A stretch of DNA of 64,000 bases from positions 1,550,001 through 1,614,000 of the forward strand of contig NZ_CP122379.1 of NCBI RefSeq assembly GCF_029814825.1. The letters are read 5' to 3'. Below the pieces are notes generated by a model. The model ran no database searches, was not told where the DNA came from, and saw only the letters and a program-made list of their open reading frames with translations. The translations under genes were made by a program, and so were the position numbers. Each line of letters starts with the position of its first letter. Positions within the stretch are counted from its first letter, which is position 1. The stretch is from Aequorivita marisscotiae (GTDB lineage: Bacteria > Bacteroidota > Bacteroidia > Flavobacteriales > Flavobacteriaceae). This document shows positions 54,530 through 62,910 of this stretch, piece after piece.

Positions 54530-55489
54530 TTATTTATTTTCGTTAATTAAATTTCCTATTTTTTTAGAAAATATCGTTGAACCTCTTTTATTCATATGAG
54601 AAGAATTATAAAAGAATTTTCTGCCGTAACACAAAGAATCATTAGAGAAATTTATATATTGGATATGTTCATTAGTTGAAATGTTTTTCAAAACACTATC
54701 TATATATTTTTTATTGAATGATTGATAAGTATGAGATTCATAGTATGAAGGAGACCAAACAAAATACATTTTAATGTTATTTTTTTTACAATCTTTAATT
54801 ATTTCTTTTAAGACAGAAAGACCTTGTTTGTAAACTTTTAAATCATATTCAGTTTTAGTTTTATCTTTTTGAAGTATTTTCTTGAAATTAAGGTAGTCTT
54901 TATCTATCCAATCTATATCGTGTTCGACATATCCGTTTATTGTGTTTGAACAAATAGAACGATTTTTTAAAGATTTTATTTGTTTAAAAACACTCATTTC
55001 ATAGCCTCTATATTTATAGAGAGGAATATATTTTTCGAAATAGAAGTCAGCATCATTTTCTTTTGCAAACGATTGGTATTCTTTTGAGTAAAAGAATGGT
55101 AAGTATTGAAATTTACCAAAGAGTGTTTTTGAATTTTGAAGACTTGATGCATCAATATCTATAATTAAAATTTTAGGTTTTTTATTTCGGTTAAAATAAG
55201 ATTCCCATCTAATTTTAAGCACTGAATAAGGGGTTCCGCTAATTCCTAAATTATAAGTTTTTAATCCAGTTATTTTATTAATAATTTCTGTATTGTAATG
55301 TGTTTCTGCTCTTGATGTTCCTATTATTGCTATGTCTGTGTCTAATTTTCCTTTAAATATTTTATGCCAAGTATTATTATTACAACTATTTTCTTTTGAT
55401 AAGTAATAATCAAGAATAAAATGTAATCCAAATAATGCTACATATATTATTAAGAATGTTTTTGTCAGTTTTAATGCGAACTTTCTCAT
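54530..55489 (-). CDS. SGNH-like protein paired with MBOAT acyltransferase (cassette gene)
   Basis: 319 residues with an N-terminal signal-anchor (TFLIIYVALFGLHFILDYYL). IAIIGTSRAETHYN resembles SGNH block I, and SSHMNKRGSTIFSKKI the C-terminal block with catalytic His; the usual Asp before it is replaced by Ser. Proteins of this AlgJ/AlgX-like type complete transfer of acetyl groups to extracytoplasmic glycans. It starts 3 bp after the MBOAT stop. The two genes form one cassette with ends GTTGTGCGT (54513) and ACGCACAAC (to 57004). Confidence 0.72.
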   Translation of the reverse strand: MRKFALKLTKTFLIIYVALFGLHFILDYYLSKENSCNNNTWHKIFKGKLDTDIAIIGTSRAETHYNTEIINKITGLKTYNLGISGTPYSVLKIRWESYFNRNKKPKILIIDIDASSLQNSKTLFGKFQYLPFFYSKEYQSFAKENDADFYFEKYIPLYKYRGYEMSVFKQIKSLKNRSICSNTINGYVEHDIDWIDKDYLNFKKILQKDKTKTEYDLKVYKQGLSVLKEIIKDCKKNNIKMYFVWSPSYYESHTYQSFNKKYIDSVLKNISTNEHIQYINFSNDSLCYGRKFFYNSSHMNKRGSTIFSKKIGNLINENK

Positions 55490-55491
55490 AA

Positions 55492-56952
55492 TTAAAATTG
55501 AAAATATATGAAGTTAGACGCTTGATTTTTAATAGAAAATATAATACTAATTATAGTAAATAGATATATTATGTATTTAAAGATTATTGTACTCTTTGTC
55601 AAATTATGGTTTGTAAAAACAATCTCTTCATTTCTATAATACCAGTCAACAATTATGAAAAAAGTTAGATAAATGATTAAAGGTCTAATATCTAGTTCAT
55701 AGGTTTTAGCTGTTTGCATTTTAAAGAAATTATTTTGATTAAATATTCCTTTTATATACTCAAAAGCATCAGTTAAAGTTTTAGACCTAAAAAATATCCA
55801 AGCAAATGCAGTAATAATAAATGTAAAAAACATACTATTAAGTTCTTTAAAACTTGGAATAAATTTATTTTTTGTTGTTGTATTAAGATGTTTTCTATTT
55901 TGCTTCATTAAAAATATAGGTAAAAAATAAAAAGCATTTAAGCTTCCCCAAATTATATATGTCCAATTTGCTCCATGCCAAAATCCACTTACTATAAAAA
56001 TTATAAAAATATTACGAACTGTTAATATTTTGGATGTTTTTGAACCTCCTAAAGGAATATAAACATAATCTCTAAACCAAGTAGACAAAGAAATATGCCA
56101 TCTTCTCCAAAATTCAGCTATATTTCTTGAAAAGTACGGAGTTCTGAAATTTGTCATTAATTTTATTCCAAATAACTTCGCTGTTCCAATTGCTATATCT
56201 GAATAACCAGAAAAATCACAATAGATTTGAAATGAAAATAAAATTGTACCAACAATTAAAGTTCCTCCAGAATAGTTCATATAATTTTGAAATATATCAT
56301 CTACAAATATTGAACAAGTATCTGCAATTACTACTTTTTTAAATAATCCCCAAAGTATTAGTCGCATCCCATCAATAGCTTTTGAGTAGTCAAAATTTCG
56401 TTTTGCATAAAATTGAGGAAGCAAATTAGTTGCTCTTTCAATTGGTCCTGCGACTAATTGAGGAAAGAAACTCACAAAAGCAGAAAAAGCAATAAAGTCT
56501 TTAGTTGGTTCAAGTTTTCGCCTATAAACATCTATAGTGTAGCTTAACGTTTGAAACGTGTAAAAACTAATTCCAACGGGTAATATAATGTTTAGGGAAT
56601 TTGCATTTATTTCAGTTCCAAAAAACGAAAAAGCTGTAATAAAATTATCAAGAAAAAAATTGTAGTATTTAAAGAAACCGAGAAACCCAAGATTAACAAA
56701 AATACTTGTCCAAAGTAGTAATTTTCTTTTGGTTTGATTCTCTTGTTTTGAAAGTTTAATTCCGATGAAATAATCTACAATTGTACTAAAAAGAATTAAT
56801 GATAAAAACCTCCAATCCCACCAACCATAAAAAATATAACTTGATATTACAATTAATAAGTTTTGTAATTTTAAATTTTTATTAGTGACGAACCAATATA
56901 GAATAAAGATAATAGGCAAGAATATTGCAAAGTCGATAGAGTTAAATAGCAT
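55492..56952 (-). CDS. MBOAT-family O-acyltransferase, AlgI type (cassette gene)
   Basis: A 486-residue polytopic protein of the MBOAT family. Visible are LPVGISFYTFQTLSYTIDVY, LVAGPIERA, FWRRWHISLSTWFRDYVYIPLGG and the catalytic His in SGFWHGANWTYIIWG. It moves acyl groups from the cytoplasm to surface polysaccharide with its SGNH-like partner. More AT-rich than the neighbouring chromosomal genes, which suggests foreign origin. Confidence 0.92.
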   Translation of the reverse strand: MLFNSIDFAIFLPIIFILYWFVTNKNLKLQNLLIVISSYIFYGWWDWRFLSLILFSTIVDYFIGIKLSKQENQTKRKLLLWTSIFVNLGFLGFFKYYNFFLDNFITAFSFFGTEINANSLNIILPVGISFYTFQTLSYTIDVYRRKLEPTKDFIAFSAFVSFFPQLVAGPIERATNLLPQFYAKRNFDYSKAIDGMRLILWGLFKKVVIADTCSIFVDDIFQNYMNYSGGTLIVGTILFSFQIYCDFSGYSDIAIGTAKLFGIKLMTNFRTPYFSRNIAEFWRRWHISLSTWFRDYVYIPLGGSKTSKILTVRNIFIIFIVSGFWHGANWTYIIWGSLNAFYFLPIFLMKQNRKHLNTTTKNKFIPSFKELNSMFFTFIITAFAWIFFRSKTLTDAFEYIKGIFNQNNFFKMQTAKTYELDIRPLIIYLTFFIIVDWYYRNEEIVFTNHNLTKSTIIFKYIIYLFTIISIIFSIKNQASNFIYFQF

Positions 56953-57001
56953 TTTTTATTCTAAATGTTCAATGTTTTCGGGGTTTTTTCGCATGACGCA
57001 C

Positions 57002-57126
57002 AACGTGTTTGGCTATGGTTTCGGCGTGGATAAATCCGCAGGATTTGTCCGCAGAGAAATCAGCTTGGTTAAATTAATATATTTTTCAAAATAGTTCATA
57101 AGCCACGCTGAATTATAGCCAGTGTT
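57002..57126. repeat. attC-like site S24
   Basis: 125 bp, identical to S11; part of the duplicated DinB unit. Confidence 0.78.
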
Positions 57127-57140
57127 GTGTGCAGTATTTT

Positions 57141-57608
57141 TTATTCGCTAATAATTTTTTTAATCAATGCAATTTGTCCTAAATGATAATAACTATGTTC
57201 TATCATTCCGTCGATGTTTCTCAAATAATTTCCATACTTTTCATCAACGAAATTTTTATCAAGTTGTTCGTCAGTCAGTTTTTCTATTAATTCAGCAAGT
57301 TTTTCCGTATCGCTATAAAATTTATTTTGAAATTCTTTCCATTCGGTTTGGGACTTAATAGGAGGAAAGTCAAAACTATATCTATCGCTAATTTCAAGTT
57401 TTCCATTAATAATCGCGTTTTTTATTCCGTCAATATAATAATGGATATGTTGCGCCAAGTCCGAAATTGTATTTAGTGATTGGTGCTTTTTGATTGCAAT
57501 TTTCCAATCCAAACTTTCTAATTGGCTTTTAAAATTCGTATTCGCAATCCAAGTTCCGTTTAATATTACTTCTCGAAGTCGGCTTGCCAATTGTTCACTT
57601 TTTGTCAT
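57141..57608 (-). CDS. DinB-superfamily protein (cassette gene), copy 2
   Basis: 155 residues, identical to the protein at 46117-46584. The identical DNA block runs from AAC at 57002 to AACGG ending at 57642 and stops exactly there, at cassette boundaries. Confidence 0.82.
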   Translation of the reverse strand: MTKSEQLASRLREVILNGTWIANTNFKSQLESLDWKIAIKKHQSLNTISDLAQHIHYYIDGIKNAIINGKLEISDRYSFDFPPIKSQTEWKEFQNKFYSDTEKLAELIEKLTDEQLDKNFVDEKYGNYLRNIDGMIEHSYYHLGQIALIKKIISE

Positions 57609-57637
57609 TTAAGAAATTGTTTGGTGATATTGCACAC

Positions 57638-57758
57638 AACGGATTTGTATAACGCACGATGCGTGATGCACTGACTAAATTACATAAAAAATACCTTATT
57701 TCCCGCCCGGGCGATTTTTCCGATAAGGAAAAATTGAGCATTGGGCGTTATGCGTTGT
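57638..57758. repeat. attC-like site S25 (B type)
   Basis: 121 bp, same structure as S3. Confidence 0.75.
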
Positions 57759-58033
57759 TACCTGTTTTTGCGACACACAACAGTGGCACGATCGGCTTTT
57801 CCGCAATCAAGTCGGCGTAATATTCCGCGCAGTTTGTCAAAAATCGATTCGATTCCGTTTGAGTGGGCAAATCCGTTAAAATTGTTCGGTTCCGAATTAA
57901 GTCCGCATTTTGGATTTTTCCGCTTTCGAGCAAAAAGTCAGCCGTCAATTTATCCGCTTGAATTTTTCCGAATAGACGACTTTTTTAGTCAGATTATTTG
58001 TCTGGAAATTTCGTCGGAGCAATTACAGGTAAC
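57748..58033 (-). repeat. Cassette B, copy 8, with 66-codon ORF
   Basis: Bounded by GTTACCTGT (57756) and ACAGGTAAC. Minus frame 57948-57748 is open. Confidence 0.6.
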
Positions 58034-58153
58034 GGCTACGGCTTTGAGAAGTTGCGGCCGGTAGTTCCAAAGCTAATAAAACAAGATGGATTTTCAATCA
58101 CCTGAGTACTCTCTGAAAGCGCACAAAACCAGCAATTTTTTAAAGCCGAGGTT
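58031..58153. repeat. attC-like site S26 (right edge of array)
   Basis: 123 bp, divergent: CGGCTTTGAGAAGTTGC pairs with GCAATTTTTTAAAGCCG; begins AACGG and ends GTTAGGTGC. No complementary GCACCTAAC occurs before ilvA, so the unit to its right lacks its outer end. Confidence 0.6.
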
Positions 58154-58348
58154 AGGTGCTGCCCTTCTTTTCTGTCTTGTTGTTGTCTGTCCATTTTACT
58201 CCTGCTTGGTGCGTTGGCTTGGTGGCTCTTTTGCAAAACTTGGCTTTGGCCTTTGCCTGTGCGGTTTTGCAAATGTGCCACCAAATGCGTTGGCTAAATA
58301 TTAATGAACTGTTGTTTGAATTTTACAACACATACTGTACAAGATAGT
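58154..58348. other. Non-coding junction between array and ilvA
   Basis: Contains an imperfect inverted repeat, TGGTGGCTCTTTTGCAAAAC with GTTTTGCAAATGTGCCACCA (about 58220-58284). Short ORFs here have no support. It is where an attI-like end might be expected, but no integrase-site hallmark is recognised. Confidence 0.4.
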
Positions 58349-59593
58349 TTAAAATATCAAATGCGTAAACAATTCTTTCTGCTCATTCAGATGCTGATAA
58401 TTTATTTTTTTAGTTTTCATTTTTTGTTCCATACTATCTAGATCTGAGCTGTGTTTTAATTCTACTCCAACAACCGCTGGGCCTTCTTCTCTATTATTTT
58501 TTTTGGTAAACTGGAAATAAGTAATATTATCATTTTCTCCTAAGACATCATTTACAAATTCTTTTAATGCACCTGGTCGTTGTGGAAAGTTGATGATGAA
58601 ATAATGCTTCAATCCTTCAAACATCAAGGATCGCTCTTTTATTTCTTCCATTCTTGTAATGTCATTGTTGCTTCCACTAACAATGCACACCACATTTTTG
58701 CCTTTGACTTGGTCTTTATAGGAATCCAAGGCTGCAATACTCAATGCACCAGCTGGTTCTACAACAATGGCTTCTTCGTTATATAATTGTAAAATTGTGG
58801 TGCAAACTTTCCCTTCGGGGGCTAAAACGATATCATCTAAAGAGTTTTTACAGATTTCAAATGTTTTGTCGCCCACTCGTTTTACTGCCGCTCCATCTAC
58901 AAATTTATCAATGTCCGTCAATGCAGTATTTTTACCGTTTTCCAACGATGTTTTCATAGAGGCTGCTCCTTCTGGTTCTACGCCGATAAGTTTAGTTTCG
59001 GGACTCAATTGTTTAAAAACCGAAACGACTCCTGCAGCCAAACCGCCACCACCAATTGGAAAGAATAAAAAATCAATCTTACATTTGCTGTCTTCCACAA
59101 TTTCCAATCCTACAGTTCCTTGTCCGGAAATAACCAATTCATCATCAAACGGATGAACGAAAACCGCCTTATTCTTCTGGCTGAAAAGAAGGGCTTCATT
59201 GAAGGCATCATCAAAAGTATCACCTTTCAACACAACCTCTACATTTTCTTTTCCAAAGAGTTTTACCTGCTTTATTTTTTGTGCAGGCGTAGTAATAGCC
59301 ATATAAATAACGGCTTTTATGTTTAGTTTTCTACACGCAAAAGCCACTCCCTGAGCGTGATTTCCGGCACTTGCACATACCACGCCTAGTTTTATATCAT
59401 TTTCGGAAAGCGAACTGATTTTATGATACGCACCACGCAATTTATAGGATCGTACAGGTTGTAAATCTTCCCGTTTCAAATAAACCTGAGCAGCAAATCG
59501 CTCGCTCAGGTTTTCGTTTTTTACAAGAGGCGTATGCACCGCCACACCTTTCAGATTTTCGGCTGCCTTTTGTATTTGTGCTAAATGTATCAT
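58349..59593 (-). CDS. ilvA: Threonine dehydratase (threonine ammonia-lyase)
   Basis: The product is 414 residues from the ATG at 59593, which overlaps the ilvC stop (ATGA); a longer frame to 59638 would overlap ilvC by 49 bp and is not preferred. PLP enzyme making 2-oxobutanoate for isoleucine. The PLP Lys is in SYKLRGAYHKI, the phosphate loop in PIGGGGLAAG, and a C-terminal ACT-like regulatory domain starts near LKHYFIINFPQRPGALKEF. It is the last gene of the ilv operon. Confidence 0.93.
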   Translation of the reverse strand: MIHLAQIQKAAENLKGVAVHTPLVKNENLSERFAAQVYLKREDLQPVRSYKLRGAYHKISSLSENDIKLGVVCASAGNHAQGVAFACRKLNIKAVIYMAITTPAQKIKQVKLFGKENVEVVLKGDTFDDAFNEALLFSQKNKAVFVHPFDDELVISGQGTVGLEIVEDSKCKIDFLFFPIGGGGLAAGVVSVFKQLSPETKLIGVEPEGAASMKTSLENGKNTALTDIDKFVDGAAVKRVGDKTFEICKNSLDDIVLAPEGKVCTTILQLYNEEAIVVEPAGALSIAALDSYKDQVKGKNVVCIVSGSNNDITRMEEIKERSLMFEGLKHYFIINFPQRPGALKEFVNDVLGENDNITYFQFTKKNNREEGPAVVGVELKHSSDLDSMEQKMKTKKINYQHLNEQKELFTHLIF

Positions 59594-60636
59594 TTGGTTT
59601 GAGGTCTTAATTTTCGTACTTGCATTCCAGTTTGCCACAACTCACTTTGTTGTATTTCTTTAAGTTCTGCGTTGAGTTTTTCTCTGTAATCAGGCTTGCT
59701 GTTGGCTTCGATAACGATGGCTGCTTCTTTACCTGAAAGCACGTCATCATACAGTTCATTAAAAACAGGCGTGGTAGCTTCTCTAAATTTACCTTTCCAA
59801 TCCAATGCTCCTCGTTGTGCAGTGGTACTGCAATTGGCAAACATCCAATCCATTCCGTTTTCAGCTACCAAAGGCATTAAACTTTGGGTCAATTCTTCTA
59901 CGGTTTCGTTAAACGCTTCACTTGGCGAATGTCCTCGCTGACGAAGCACATTGTATTGTGCTTCAAAAATACCTGCGATAGCTCCCATCAAAACGCCTCG
60001 TTCGCCAGTCAAATCGCTGTACACTTCTTTTTGAAATGTGGTTTCAAACAAATAGCCAGAACCGATAGCGATGCCTAATGCCAATGCTTTTTCTTCAGCT
60101 TTTCCGGTTGCATTTTGAAAAACGGCATAACTGGAATTTAAACCCTGCCCTTTTAAAAATAATGTTCTTAACGAAGTTCCCGAACCTTTGGGAGCCACCA
60201 AAAACACATCTACATCTTTAGGTGGCACGATACCTGTTTTTTCATGAAAAGTAACGCCAAAACCATGTGAAAAATACAGGGCTTTTCCTGTTGTCAAATT
60301 TTTTTTCATCGTTTCCCATGCTTGTATTTGCCCTGCATCTGATAATAAATTCATGAGTAAAGTGCCTTTTTCGCAAGCGGTTTCCACTTCGAAAAGGGTT
60401 TCATTTTCTACCCAACCATCAGCAAGTGCTTTGTCCCAACTCTTTGTCCCTTTTCGTTGTCCTACAATTACTTTTACGCCATTATCTTTCAAATTTAAGG
60501 CTTGTCCCGGACCTTGCACGCCGTATCCAATGACTGCAACAGTTTCGTTTTTTAATATTTCTCTTGCTTTCTCTAATGAAAACTCTTCTCGTGTTACGAC
60601 ATTTTCCATTACGCCGCCAAAATTTAATTGTGCCAT
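59590..60636 (-). CDS. ilvC: Ketol-acid reductoisomerase
   Basis: 348 residues, the length of Bacteroidota KARI. NADPH fold VAVIGYGVQGPGQALNL; metal and substrate ligands in the helical domain (SDLTGERGVLMGAIAGIFEAQ, ETVEELTQSLMPLV). It reduces and isomerises acetolactate and acetohydroxybutyrate. It lies 22 bp downstream of ilvN. Confidence 0.93.
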   Translation of the reverse strand: MAQLNFGGVMENVVTREEFSLEKAREILKNETVAVIGYGVQGPGQALNLKDNGVKVIVGQRKGTKSWDKALADGWVENETLFEVETACEKGTLLMNLLSDAGQIQAWETMKKNLTTGKALYFSHGFGVTFHEKTGIVPPKDVDVFLVAPKGSGTSLRTLFLKGQGLNSSYAVFQNATGKAEEKALALGIAIGSGYLFETTFQKEVYSDLTGERGVLMGAIAGIFEAQYNVLRQRGHSPSEAFNETVEELTQSLMPLVAENGMDWMFANCSTTAQRGALDWKGKFREATTPVFNELYDDVLSGKEAAIVIEANSKPDYREKLNAELKEIQQSELWQTGMQVRKLRPQTK

Positions 60637-60658
60637 TTTTTATTGTATTATTTGTTTA

Positions 60659-61189
60659 TTATTTTTTTTCAAATTCTTTTAAATAAGAAGTTAAGTCTTT
60701 CATAGGTTTGGTAACTGCCACTCGACCTGAACGGGCAAATTCCAGAATGCCAAATGTTTTCAGTTTTTCAAACAAAACTTGTATTTCTTCTTTGTGCCCT
60801 GTTTTTTCAATGACGATAAAGTCGGGATCTACGGTGAGAACTTTGGCATTATTTTCTCTAACCACTTGCTCTACATTGTTAGATTTAAGTTCTGTTGTTT
60901 TGATTTTATATAGCGCAATTTCCTGATGTACTACTTCATTATCTTCATGTACAAAGGCTTTCAGAACATCAATTAATTTGTCGATTTGCCCAACAACTTT
61001 ATCTATTTGTTCTCTGTTTGTTCTCAAAACGATAGTGTAACGATGCACATTTTTAACCTCTGTTTCAGAAGCTGTGATGCTGTCAATATTCAAATGTCGT
61101 CTTGTAAATATGATGGTGATACGGTTGAGCATTCCGATTGTATTTTCCGTAAATATGGATACGGTAAATGTTGTGTCAATTGTTTTCAT
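60659..61189 (-). CDS. ilvN: Acetolactate synthase small regulatory subunit
   Basis: 176 residues. N-terminal ACT domain (TVSIFTENTIGMLNRITIIFTRRHLNIDSI) binds valine for feedback control; the C-terminal ALS_ss_C part activates the large subunit. It is 13 bp downstream of ilvB. Confidence 0.92.
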   Translation of the reverse strand: MKTIDTTFTVSIFTENTIGMLNRITIIFTRRHLNIDSITASETEVKNVHRYTIVLRTNREQIDKVVGQIDKLIDVLKAFVHEDNEVVHQEIALYKIKTTELKSNNVEQVVRENNAKVLTVDPDFIVIEKTGHKEEIQVLFEKLKTFGILEFARSGRVAVTKPMKDLTSYLKEFEKK

Positions 61190-61202
61190 TTTTTATTTTT
61201 AA

Positions 61203-62903
61203 TTATTGCAATCGTATTTCAGCGACCGAAGCTCCTGTGGGAATCATTGGGAATACATTGTCTTCTCTAGCCACTTTCACTTCCAACAGGTACGCATTTT
61301 CTGTGTTTAAAAGTTGGTCTAATGCGTTGTTCAACTCCTCCTGTCTTTCAACTTTTTGACCTTTGATATTGTAAGAGGCTGCTAATGCAACAAAATCAGG
61401 ACTTTGTATGTCGGTAAACGAATATCTTTTTTCAAAGAACATTTGTTGCCATTGCCGCACCATTCCCAAGTAGCCATTGTTCAAAATAATGATTTTAACG
61501 CCAATGTTATTTTGCATCATCGTTCCCAATTCCTGCAAAGTCATTTGGAAACCACCATCGCCAATAATGGCCACCACTTGTTTTTCGGGATTAGCCATTT
61601 TCGCTCCAATTGCTGCCGGTAGCGCAAAGCCCATCGTTCCCAATCCACCAGAAGTAACATTGCTTTTGGTTTGGTTATACTGATAGAACTGTGCCGCCAT
61701 CATTTGGTGTTGCCCCACATCGGTTACAACGATTGCATTGCCCTTGGTTTTTTGAGAAAGTAAATCGATCAGCAAATCCATTCTAAGTTCATCTGAAAAT
61801 TCTTTTTCTCTATTTTCTGAAAGTACCTTCAATTCATTTTGCTTAGCCTGATGAAATTCATCCAACCATTGTTGATGATTTTGTTTTTCTACCAAATCCG
61901 TTAAAACGGTTAGTGCTTCTTTGGCATCGGCTACAATAGGAGCATCGGCTTTTATGATTTTATCGATTTCGGCAGTGTCTATATCAACATGAACCACTTT
62001 TGCTTGTGTTGCATACCGGGAAACATCACCTGTAACACGGTCGTCAAAACGCATTCCCACGGCAAGCAACACATCGCACTCATTGGTTTTTACATTGGGT
62101 GCATAATTGCCATGCATGCCTACCATTCCAACAAATAAAGGGTGATGACTTGGAAAAGCTCCTAATCCCAAAAGCGTAGAAGCCACCGGAATACCCGTTT
62201 TTTCAACAAAATCCAATAGTTCTTCTTCCGCATTGGAAAGCATAATTCCTTGTCCGACAATCATCAAAGGTTTTTTTGCCTCGTTCAATAAATTTGCCGC
62301 CACTTGCACTTGTTCTACATTCAATTTTGGTTTTGGCTGATAACTTCTGACAGAGTTACATTTCTGATAAGAAAACTCAATCGCTTCAAACTGAGCATCT
62401 TTGGTGATGTCCACGAGTACTGGACCAGGACGACCAGATGAGGCAATGTAAAATGCTTTCGCCAATGTTGTTGCTATGTCTTCTGCTTTAGTTACCTGAA
62501 AATTCCATTTGGTTACTGGCATCGAAATACCCATGACATCGGTTTCCTGAAAAGCATCCGTTCCCAAGAGGTGAGAAGCCACTTGTCCGGTGATGCAAAC
62601 CAGTGGCGTAGAATCGATTAAAGCATCGGCTAAACCTGTAATTAAATTGGTAGCTCCAGGGCCCGACGTAGCAAATACAACCCCTATTTTCCCTGAGGTT
62701 CTGGCATATCCTTGAGCTGCGTGTATAGCACCTTGCTCGTGTCGTGTCAAGATGTGATTTACTTCTTCAAGATGATGAAACAAGGCATCATAAATTGGCA
62801 TGATAGCACCGCCCGGATAACCAAATATCGTTTTTACTCCTTCAGCTTTCAGGCTTTGTATCACCGCTTCTGCACCTGTTATTTTTAATTCCGTTGTTTT
62901 CAT
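61203..62903 (-). CDS. ilvB: Acetolactate synthase large catalytic subunit
   Basis: 566-residue thiamine diphosphate enzyme. Key parts: IFGYPGGAIMPIYDAL, catalytic Glu in LTRHEQGAIHAAQGYAR, and the ThDP/Mg motif IIGDGGFQMTLQELGTM with the distal Asn in ILNNGYLGMVRQWQ. It begins valine and isoleucine synthesis. It is 7 bp downstream of ilvD. Confidence 0.95.
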   Translation of the reverse strand: MKTTELKITGAEAVIQSLKAEGVKTIFGYPGGAIMPIYDALFHHLEEVNHILTRHEQGAIHAAQGYARTSGKIGVVFATSGPGATNLITGLADALIDSTPLVCITGQVASHLLGTDAFQETDVMGISMPVTKWNFQVTKAEDIATTLAKAFYIASSGRPGPVLVDITKDAQFEAIEFSYQKCNSVRSYQPKPKLNVEQVQVAANLLNEAKKPLMIVGQGIMLSNAEEELLDFVEKTGIPVASTLLGLGAFPSHHPLFVGMVGMHGNYAPNVKTNECDVLLAVGMRFDDRVTGDVSRYATQAKVVHVDIDTAEIDKIIKADAPIVADAKEALTVLTDLVEKQNHQQWLDEFHQAKQNELKVLSENREKEFSDELRMDLLIDLLSQKTKGNAIVVTDVGQHQMMAAQFYQYNQTKSNVTSGGLGTMGFALPAAIGAKMANPEKQVVAIIGDGGFQMTLQELGTMMQNNIGVKIIILNNGYLGMVRQWQQMFFEKRYSFTDIQSPDFVALAASYNIKGQKVERQEELNNALDQLLNTENAYLLEVKVAREDNVFPMIPTGASVAEIRLQ

Positions 62904-62910
62904 TTTTTAA

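Noticed and set aside
36958..58153. CRISPR array
   Set aside because: Repeats are over 120 bp, variable, self-complementary over their full length and separated by whole genes, not by uniform 30-40 bp spacers. No cas gene is present.
38088..58153. Sites as REP/RAYT or IS200/IS605-derived hairpins (MITE-like)
   Set aside because: These would not explain unit-specific complementary ends, the one-way gene orientation, stops inside sites or the exactly bounded duplicate unit. Kept as the main alternative until a recombinase is found.
58086..58347. Plus-strand frames of 63-72 codons and a minus frame of 82 codons at the array edge
   Set aside because: They span S26 and the inverted repeat of the junction; composition looks random and there is no homology I recognise.
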